From Chlamydiota bacterium (GTDB taxonomy: Bacteria > Auribacterota > UBA3054 > B51-G9), in assembly GCA_003648225.1 (NCBI GenBank), contig QMOL01000058.1, forward strand, positions 1-11,462: 11,462 nucleotides of DNA, in the 5' to 3' direction. A program made the position numbers and the translations under genes. Position 1 is the stretch's first letter, and each line of letters opens with the position of its first letter. The notes beneath the pieces are model-generated. The model saw nothing but the letters and a program-made list of their open reading frames with translations. It searched no databases and was not told the DNA's origin. Positions 6,482 to 11,462 of this stretch are shown here, in pieces.

Positions 6482-8428
6482 TTATTTCATTTCCCAATTA
6501 TCAGTTCTGAACGAAGATGCGGGTAAACCGGCAGAGTTACATAAATTAGGTTGCGCGTAATTTTGCCACGCGAAACGGGCAGCGACCGGTTTTTTAACTT
6601 TTTTGCTAGAGGCTACAATTTTATCTTTAATTATTTTTGCTATGGCGGGATAAAACTTTCTGTCTTCACCGGCAATTTCGAAATCAGTCGGTGAGTTTCC
6701 GTCCCGTGTTTTCAATCCTTTTGCGTAGTTAAAAGAGAGAATTATTTTATTTTTTTCAATTTTAAAATTTTCATATAGGGGTCCGGAAAAAACTATATTT
6801 GTAAATCCGTAATTTTTCGCGAGTGCCCATAAGGCGAGACGATGTCCGACTTCTTTTTTTCTTAACGGATGAATATTATGTTTTTCCCCGATATCCATAA
6901 TAACCGCCATTCCTGTATTAGTTGTTAAAGCCAAAGTTTTGAATTGCGCTTCTCTTAAGAAAGCCGAATTTCTTTTTTTACCGTAATCAAACGGAGCTAT
7001 CTGAACGAAATAAAACGGAAAATTTCCTTCTTCCCATCTATCCCGCCAACCTTTTATCATTGTAGAAAGTAGTTCGGCATAATCTTCCGGATTATGTTGG
7101 TTAGATTCTCCCTGATACCAAAGTACTCCTCGAATAGCAAAAGGAATAATAGGATAAATTCGCGAATTGTAATGAATTGCTAAAAAATTGTTGCCAAGTC
7201 TAAGCGAAAGAGGCGCTTTAGGATAATCAGTACTGCTATAGCCTTTTTTACACAGCCATTCTCTCGAATATTCTATTTCATTGGACGGATCATCTTTTTG
7301 ATAAATTTTTAAAGAAAAAAGCGGTTCGCCCGGCGTTCCCCTGTCTTTATTGGCAAAATCGCACACAACAATTGTGTTACTGCCAACTTTAAAATCTGTT
7401 GAGGGGATGCTATACCTTCGATGCCATCTTCCCGATGACATTTCATGAGTTTTGTCGATCAATTTTCCATTTAGCCAATTTATTTCATAGCCAACGATTC
7501 TTTCAAAACTTATAACAATATTTTTTCCTTTAAATTTATTGGGGATATATATTTTTTTACGGAACCAAACTATACCATTGTGCCCTTTCAAATATTTAAT
7601 TTTCGATGCTCTGGGGTCATTTATTTTCACCCAATCCGAGTCATTGAGCTTTGGGTTCATCCATTTATTTTTAAATCCCGGGTCGATTTTTATTAATTCA
7701 CCAAACCATTCTTTTGTCTCTTCTTTTTTAAAATGTTCAAAGCCTTTTGCATTTTTATATTTGGCAAGTTTTGCCAAGTCACTTTTAAAAGCATCCCATT
7801 TTTGCAAATCCGATGAACTCATCCATGATTCGACGATTGACCCTCCGAAGTCAGATTGAATTAAACCTATAGGCACACCGATCTTTTGAAATATTTCAAG
7901 GGCGAAAAGATAACCGACAGCGGTTAAATCTCTAACATTATTTGTTGCGCAGCAATTCCATTCTCCCGAACAATTATCACATTCATAAGGTTTAAAATTA
8001 TATCTGTCAGCTTGAAAGAATCTGATATTAGTGTTAGTCGCCGTAGAAATATATTTTTTTGCGCCGAGCGCGTGTTTCAACTCAAACTTCATATTTGACT
8101 GACCGGAACAAAGCCAGACTTCGCCCACGAGAATATTTTTAAGAACAACTTTACTTTTCCCGCTTACAATCAACATTTTACGTGGATTGAAATCGGCAGA
8201 AATCGGCGATAAATAAACTTTCCAGTTGCCTTCTTTATCTGCCGTAGTTATTCTTTTTTGACCATGAAACACAACTGCCACTTTGGCTTCCGGTACGGTT
8301 TTCCCCCAGACGGGAATTTTCATATTGCGCTGCAAAACCATATTATCGGAAAAGACGGATGGCATAACCAACTGAGCTGTAGAATTGATTGCAGCAACCG
8401 TTAAAATAAGCATTAATATTCTTTTCAT
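6482..8428 (-). CDS. Secreted sialate O-acetylesterase (SASA)-family carbohydrate esterase, copy 2
   Basis: A 648-residue paralogue of the esterase at 826-2844, similar along its whole length. I start it at 8428 because GGAG (8434-8437) sits five bases upstream; the in-frame ATG at 8443 lies ahead of that site and would add only MNGEK. The signal peptide spans 1-18 (ending STA). Landmarks are LPSIFSDNMVLQ-like MPSVFSDNMVLQ (22-33), GQSN with nucleophile Ser111, Y-E-C-D-N-C near 148-153, WYQGESN (437-443), D-I-G...I-H-P with Asp512 and His520, and GLPASSFRTDNW (634-645). The jelly-roll insertion is at about 268-378. It lacks the repeat-encoded peptide of copy 1: SADFN passes through only four residues to LIVSGKSK. 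It follows the two-hairpin gap after gene C. It probably deacetylates extracellular glycans; the substrate is unknown. Confidence 0.93.
   Translation of the reverse strand: MKRILMLILTVAAINSTAQLVMPSVFSDNMVLQRNMKIPVWGKTVPEAKVAVVFHGQKRITTADKEGNWKVYLSPISADFNPRKMLIVSGKSKVVLKNILVGEVWLCSGQSNMKFELKHALGAKKYISTATNTNIRFFQADRYNFKPYECDNCSGEWNCCATNNVRDLTAVGYLFALEIFQKIGVPIGLIQSDFGGSIVESWMSSSDLQKWDAFKSDLAKLAKYKNAKGFEHFKKEETKEWFGELIKIDPGFKNKWMNPKLNDSDWVKINDPRASKIKYLKGHNGIVWFRKKIYIPNKFKGKNIVISFERIVGYEINWLNGKLIDKTHEMSSGRWHRRYSIPSTDFKVGSNTIVVCDFANKDRGTPGEPLFSLKIYQKDDPSNEIEYSREWLCKKGYSSTDYPKAPLSLRLGNNFLAIHYNSRIYPIIPFAIRGVLWYQGESNQHNPEDYAELLSTMIKGWRDRWEEGNFPFYFVQIAPFDYGKKRNSAFLREAQFKTLALTTNTGMAVIMDIGEKHNIHPLRKKEVGHRLALWALAKNYGFTNIVFSGPLYENFKIEKNKIILSFNYAKGLKTRDGNSPTDFEIAGEDRKFYPAIAKIIKDKIVASSKKVKKPVAARFAWQNYAQPNLCNSAGLPASSFRTDNWEMK
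7971..8001. repeat. 31-base exact match to 2321-2351 (between the two esterase genes)
   Basis: Second copy of the direct repeat described at 2321-2351. The flanking bases differ on both sides, so the identity ends at exactly these limits. Confidence 0.8.
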
Positions 8429-8433
8429 TTTTT

Positions 8434-8437
8434 CTCC
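8434..8437 (-). promoter_or_regulatory. Ribosome binding site that fixes the start of esterase copy 2
   Basis: The minus strand reads GGAGAAAAAATG, with GGAG five bases before the ATG at 8428. The ATG at 8443 is upstream of this site, so the shorter protein is preferred. The same GGAG box precedes gene A. Confidence 0.75.
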
Positions 8438-8456
8438 ATTCATGTTTCTACAAGTT

Positions 8457-8517
8457 CGCGGAGCAGGAGCTCCGCGCGATGTTCCATAACTCCATTAGGA
8501 CGCTGGGGACAGCATCC
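8457..8517. repeat. Pair of GC-rich hairpins in the gap between gene C and esterase copy 2
   Basis: Two stem-loops of the same design lie 21 bases apart. The first has stem CGCGGAGC / GCTCCGCG (8457-8464 with 8469-8476, eight perfect pairs, loop AGGA). The second has stem GGACGCTG / CAGCATCC (8498-8505 with 8510-8517, seven of eight pairs, loop GGGA). On the minus strand both loops read TCC plus one pyrimidine. They stand out as GC-rich in an AT-rich gap. No run of T follows either on the minus strand, so they are not standard intrinsic terminators. They may be a dispersed extragenic palindromic element, or RNA structures that set the relative expression of C and the esterase. Confidence 0.7.
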
Positions 8518-8526
8518 CTCCATCAA

Positions 8527-10251
8527 TCATAGAATCCTGCGGACAACCATCACCACAAGCATCAACCCGCTTATAAGCAACGAGCATTCAGGAATTGCTT
8601 CACCAATTAAAGTTACGTCTTGGCTTCCGCCGGTACCCGAAAAATGGATAACATTTGTAAAGTTGCCTTCTTCTGTGGGATTGAATGCCACTGTCAAAGT
8701 GCAAGAAGCATTAGAAGCTGCTGAATACCAATTTGTGCTTATAGAAAAAGGCACTATAATATCCGTTACAGTTCCTGAAACAGTACCGCCGCCAATATTT
8801 TTCACTAATATTTCGACATTTGTAGAATCATCTATAATAGTATTAAAATTAATATTTGTTGGTGTTATTGATAATATCGGTTTATCTCCGCCGATAGCAA
8901 TTTCATTGCTGAAAGCATATAAACGCCAATTTTGGGCAGCATCGGCGGAATCTACAGGTGAATTGTCAAAGGTTATTGAAAATACACCGTTGGACGAAGC
9001 TTTATATGTGTATCTGAAAACATTGCCTTTGATGCCTCTGTTCTGGTCAAGTATTGATAGCGCCGCTTCACTGTCGGAAGGTACCAAGCGCGTATGAAGT
9101 GAGGCTGTTGACGAATTGTTGTACAAAGTCAAAGTATATTCTAAACCTGGGACAAGGTTATAAAGCTTTAACGTTGAACTGATTCTTGAATAGAAAAAGC
9201 TTGTGGCAAGTGCCGCTCCCGAACCGGCAATGGTTGTGGTACCATCGTTTCCGGTTCCCATTGCCCAATCATTATTATAATCCATTCCCACCCAATTTGT
9301 GCCGGCATCGTAGGTATTAGCCCCATCAGTTGCTCCGGCAAATTTGACTCCGTTAATTACAACATCTTCACCATTACAATTAACGGCATGCGTGTATATT
9401 TTTGAAGAAGTGATTAAGGAAGAAGCATCATTTGTCCAATCATGTACAGTAATATGCGGCTCTGTTTTTCTGATAGTATAGTTGTCAACTTGAAAGTTGC
9501 ATTCAACGCTTGGCTCATTATCAGAACCCAATACAGTAAAGTTGTTTGTTAAAGACTGGTTTAACTCAAATACCGTTCCGTATCCAATTGTTCCATTTCT
9601 TTGCCGCGCGGTAATCGGTTCTCCGTTGACAAAAAGCGCTGTAGTAACTTTATCGCTTCCGCCAAAGCTTTTTGTTGATACGATGCAATTAATGTGGACA
9701 GGTTCCTCTTCAAGTTTGTAAAGTTCACTATTTCTCCAACGACTTCTAATTCCAAGAGCAGCATCTTTACCGGCTGTAATGAGGCGCTGTCCTCCTTGTC
9801 CTCTTTGCAGCCACCAATAGAAACCGGTGCCGGTGCCGTTTTCACCTTCATCTTGGCTTTCCGCTCCCATCTGAAATATGAAGCCTGCCCAACTGGTTCC
9901 TGCTATTCTATTAAGTTTAAGATCAAATTCAACATTATAATTTGTTCCAACATCTGTGAAATTATGATTTGGGGAAATGAAAGAATTATTCTCAAGTATC
10001 AACCAATTCGGTATATCTGCATCTCCTATAATAGCGTTTAATAATGATTCTTCATCGCCTGTATAATCCAATGGAGCGACTGTGCCTGACTGTCTTCCTT
10101 CTGTATCTATTTCATCATTTACATACATTCCATCAGTAGTAAAGAAAGTGTCTCTAAACATAAGTTCGGACGCGATAGAGTATCCTGATAAAAGAAATAC
10201 TGCTACGGTACAAGCGGCCAATGTTTTTAATTTTAGAGTTGACATTTTCAT
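8527..10251 (-). CDS. Secreted lectin-like protein C with added Ig-like domain and PEC-CTERM anchor
   Basis: 574 residues. The start at 10251 has GGAAG (10256-10260) just upstream; an ATG two codons in is possible. The signal peptide spans about 1-28. Module 1 (30-262) contains SPNHNF, TSWAGF, FYWWLQRG, SFGGSDKVTTALFVNGEPIT (195-214) and FNxT-like beta strands ending in YTIRK. Module 2 (268-452) runs from DWTNDASSL through YTHAVN, INGVKF, FFYSRISSTL, LTLYNNS and FSITFDNSP to NWRLYAFSNE. Residues about 457-550 form an extra Ig-like domain of the choice-of-anchor D/HYDIN type (LSITPTNINF, VKNIGGGTVSG, VAFNPTEEG, VIHFSGTGG). The tail is I-P-E-C (553-556), a hydrophobic span and Arg-Arg near the end. 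The extra domain falls exactly between SNE and PEC, where gene D has nothing. It is probably a surface-anchored glycan-binding protein. It lies 69 bases downstream of D and 98 bases upstream of an esterase. Confidence 0.9.
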   Translation of the reverse strand: MKMSTLKLKTLAACTVAVFLLSGYSIASELMFRDTFFTTDGMYVNDEIDTEGRQSGTVAPLDYTGDEESLLNAIIGDADIPNWLILENNSFISPNHNFTDVGTNYNVEFDLKLNRIAGTSWAGFIFQMGAESQDEGENGTGTGFYWWLQRGQGGQRLITAGKDAALGIRSRWRNSELYKLEEEPVHINCIVSTKSFGGSDKVTTALFVNGEPITARQRNGTIGYGTVFELNQSLTNNFTVLGSDNEPSVECNFQVDNYTIRKTEPHITVHDWTNDASSLITSSKIYTHAVNCNGEDVVINGVKFAGATDGANTYDAGTNWVGMDYNNDWAMGTGNDGTTTIAGSGAALATSFFYSRISSTLKLYNLVPGLEYTLTLYNNSSTASLHTRLVPSDSEAALSILDQNRGIKGNVFRYTYKASSNGVFSITFDNSPVDSADAAQNWRLYAFSNEIAIGGDKPILSITPTNINFNTIIDDSTNVEILVKNIGGGTVSGTVTDIIVPFSISTNWYSAASNASCTLTVAFNPTEEGNFTNVIHFSGTGGSQDVTLIGEAIPECSLLISGLMLVVMVVRRIL

Positions 10252-10320
10252 AAGTCTTCCATTTTCAATTAAGTCAAAAATTTATGTTATTTTATTAATC
10301 TATTCATTAAATATCCACGT

Positions 10321-11462
10321 TTAATTATTTAATCTTCTGATAAACAAGCCTGCCATCGACAAAAATCCAAATAACAACGAGCATTCAGGGACTGTCATTT
10401 CATTACTGAACGCATATAGCCGCCAGTTTTGAAAAGCGTCGCCGGAATCAACCGGTGAATTGTCAAACGTTACGGAAAACACACCATTAGATGGAGCTGT
10501 ATAAGTATATCTGAAAATATTTCCGTGTCCCATGTTTTGATTCAGAACAGTTAAACCCGCTTCACTGTCGGAAGCTACAATACGAGAATCAGGACCGGTT
10601 GCCGTAGAATTGTTGTATAAAGTTAAAGTATATTGCAAACCGGGCGTCAAGTTAAAAAGCATCAACGTGGAGCTAATCCTCGAATAGAAAAAGCTTGTTA
10701 AAAGGTTAGCGCCGTTTCCGCTAACAGAAGTAGTATCGCTTCCGGTTCCAATTCCATAATTATTATTATAATCCATATACACCCAATTTGTTTGCGAATC
10801 ATAAGGATGAGAGCCATTAGAAGCCGCATCGAATGTAACCCCGTTAATTTCAACGCTTGATCCGAAGCAGTTAACGGCGTGAGTATATACTTTTGAATCA
10901 TTGATAAGGGAAGAAGCATCGTTTGTCCAATCCTGAACAATAATTTTCGGCACTGTTTTTCTGATAGTATAGTTTTTAACATCAAAATTGCAGTCAACAC
11001 CTGTATCATTACTGAATCCGAAAATATTAAAGTTGTTAGTAAAAGACTGATTTAATTCAAATACCGTTCCGTAGCCTGTTGTTCCATTTCTTTGTCGCGA
11101 GGTAATTGGCTCACCATTAACGAAAAGTGCTGTGGTTACTTTGTCGGATTCACCGAAACTTTTTGTAGACACAACGCAATTAATGTGAACCGGTTCATCT
11201 TCAAATTTTTTAAGTTCATTGTTTTTCCACTTAAATCTCATCCCAAGAGCAGCCATGGCACCTCCTGCAACAATCAGCACCTGCTGACCATCGCCCTTTT
11301 GCAGCCACCAGGTAATACCTGTTTTAGTGTCATCCATAACATCATGCTGATCTTCCGCGCCGATATGAAGACCGAAGCCTGCCCAGCTTTCACCTGAGAT
11401 TCTGTTAAGTTTAAGGTCGAATTCAACATTAAAATTAGTTGCAACATCTGTGAAATTATGAT
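10321..11462 (-). CDS. Secreted lectin-like protein D with PEC-CTERM anchor (N-terminus beyond the right edge)
   Basis: The frame stays open to the right edge and the extra 41 codons match gene C (HNFTDV, FDLKLNRI, SWAGF, GAEDQH), so the internal ATG at 11337 is not the start. 379 residues are visible. Module 1 (partial) includes ITWWLQKGDGQQ, SFGESDKVTTALFVNGEPIT and YGTVFELNQS. Module 2 includes DWTNDASSLI, YTHAVN, INGVTF, FFYSRISSTLMLFNL, LTLYNNS, FSVTFDNSPVDS and NWRLYAFSNE. The protein ends V-P-E-C-S-L-L, a hydrophobic span, IRR and LNN. It is the closest relative of C in the window, at both DNA and protein level, and directly precedes it, so the two look like a tandem duplication. D lacks the Ig-like domain that C has before its tail. 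The role is inferred to be surface glycan binding. Confidence 0.9.
   Translation of the reverse strand, partial: HNFTDVATNFNVEFDLKLNRISGESWAGFGLHIGAEDQHDVMDDTKTGITWWLQKGDGQQVLIVAGGAMAALGMRFKWKNNELKKFEDEPVHINCVVSTKSFGESDKVTTALFVNGEPITSRQRNGTTGYGTVFELNQSFTNNFNIFGFSNDTGVDCNFDVKNYTIRKTVPKIIVQDWTNDASSLINDSKVYTHAVNCFGSSVEINGVTFDAASNGSHPYDSQTNWVYMDYNNNYGIGTGSDTTSVSGNGANLLTSFFYSRISSTLMLFNLTPGLQYTLTLYNNSTATGPDSRIVASDSEAGLTVLNQNMGHGNIFRYTYTAPSNGVFSVTFDNSPVDSGDAFQNWRLYAFSNEMTVPECSLLFGFLSMAGLFIRRLNN

Noticed and set aside
8457..8517. Intrinsic terminator between gene C and esterase copy 2
   Set aside because: The stems are strong, but no T-rich tract follows either one on the minus strand.
8440..8523. 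27-codon minus-strand frame covering the twin hairpins
   Set aside because: It has no ribosome site and no recognisable product, and its sequence is explained by the hairpin stems. It was considered because some dispersed repeats stay open in one frame.
8663..9097. Plus-strand open frame of 144 codons
   Set aside because: It lies entirely inside gene C on the other strand, whose signal peptide, repeated modules and paralogues make C certain. No ribosome site or family match was seen for the plus-strand frame.
9561..9851. Minus-strand open frame of 96 codons in another frame of gene C (also 3573-3815 in B and 10698-11009 in D)
   Set aside because: Shadow frames of genes that are well supported by paralogues in the same window.
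11337..11337. Internal ATG as the start of gene D
   Set aside because: The upstream 41 codons to the window edge match gene C residue by residue, so the gene is cut by the edge rather than starting here.
1..11462. CRISPR array, tRNA or rRNA genes, transposase or phage genes
   Set aside because: I looked for regularly spaced repeats, tRNA-like cloverleaf arms and mobile-element enzymes on both strands and saw none.

Overview
This AT-rich window (by eye roughly 35-40 % G+C) has all of its genes on the minus strand. It reads as part of an extracellular polysaccharide-processing locus. The gene set suggests an uncultured bacterium of the PVC group, perhaps Lentisphaerota, Kiritimatiellota or a relative. 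That set is sialate O-acetylesterase-type esterases, Gfo/Idh/MocA oxidoreductase, AP2-type sugar isomerase, right-handed beta-helix protein, and several secreted two-domain proteins with a PEP-CTERM-like tail. The taxonomic call is inference from gene content and style, not from a marker gene.

Layout in transcription order, right to left. A secreted lectin-like protein cut by the right edge (D, 10321-11462) is followed by its tandem paralogue carrying an extra Ig-like domain (C, 8527-10251). A gap with two GC-rich hairpins comes next, then a secreted SASA-family esterase (6482-8428). A shrunken Gfo/Idh/MocA oxidoreductase (5643-6422), a sugar phosphate isomerase/epimerase-type TIM barrel (4829-5608) and a short beta-helix protein (4249-4809) follow. 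Then come a third secreted lectin-like protein (B, 2857-4185) and, only 12 bases on, a second SASA esterase (826-2844). After a 180-base AT-rich gap, which holds the only promoter-like site I can support, a fourth lectin-like protein (A) runs off the left edge.

How the genes could work together (inference): the lectin-like proteins would be exported and held at the cell surface by their C-terminal tails, where they could bind glycans. The two esterases would remove O-acetyl groups from those glycans. The oxidoreductase and isomerase pair would act on released sugars in the cytoplasm. The pairing 'lectin-like protein then SASA esterase' occurs twice, which suggests a duplicated cassette.

The main oddities are as follows. 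The intact anchor tails (three of three visible) carry Pro-Glu-Cys where the canonical exosortase signal has Pro-Glu-Pro. A GC-rich palindromic repeat has inserted in frame into one esterase but not its paralogue. The oxidoreductase appears to have lost two internal blocks in frame, at short sequence matches. The beta-helix protein looks like a signal peptide joined to the C-terminal end of a larger protein. I see no tRNA, rRNA, CRISPR array, transposase or convincing plus-strand gene.
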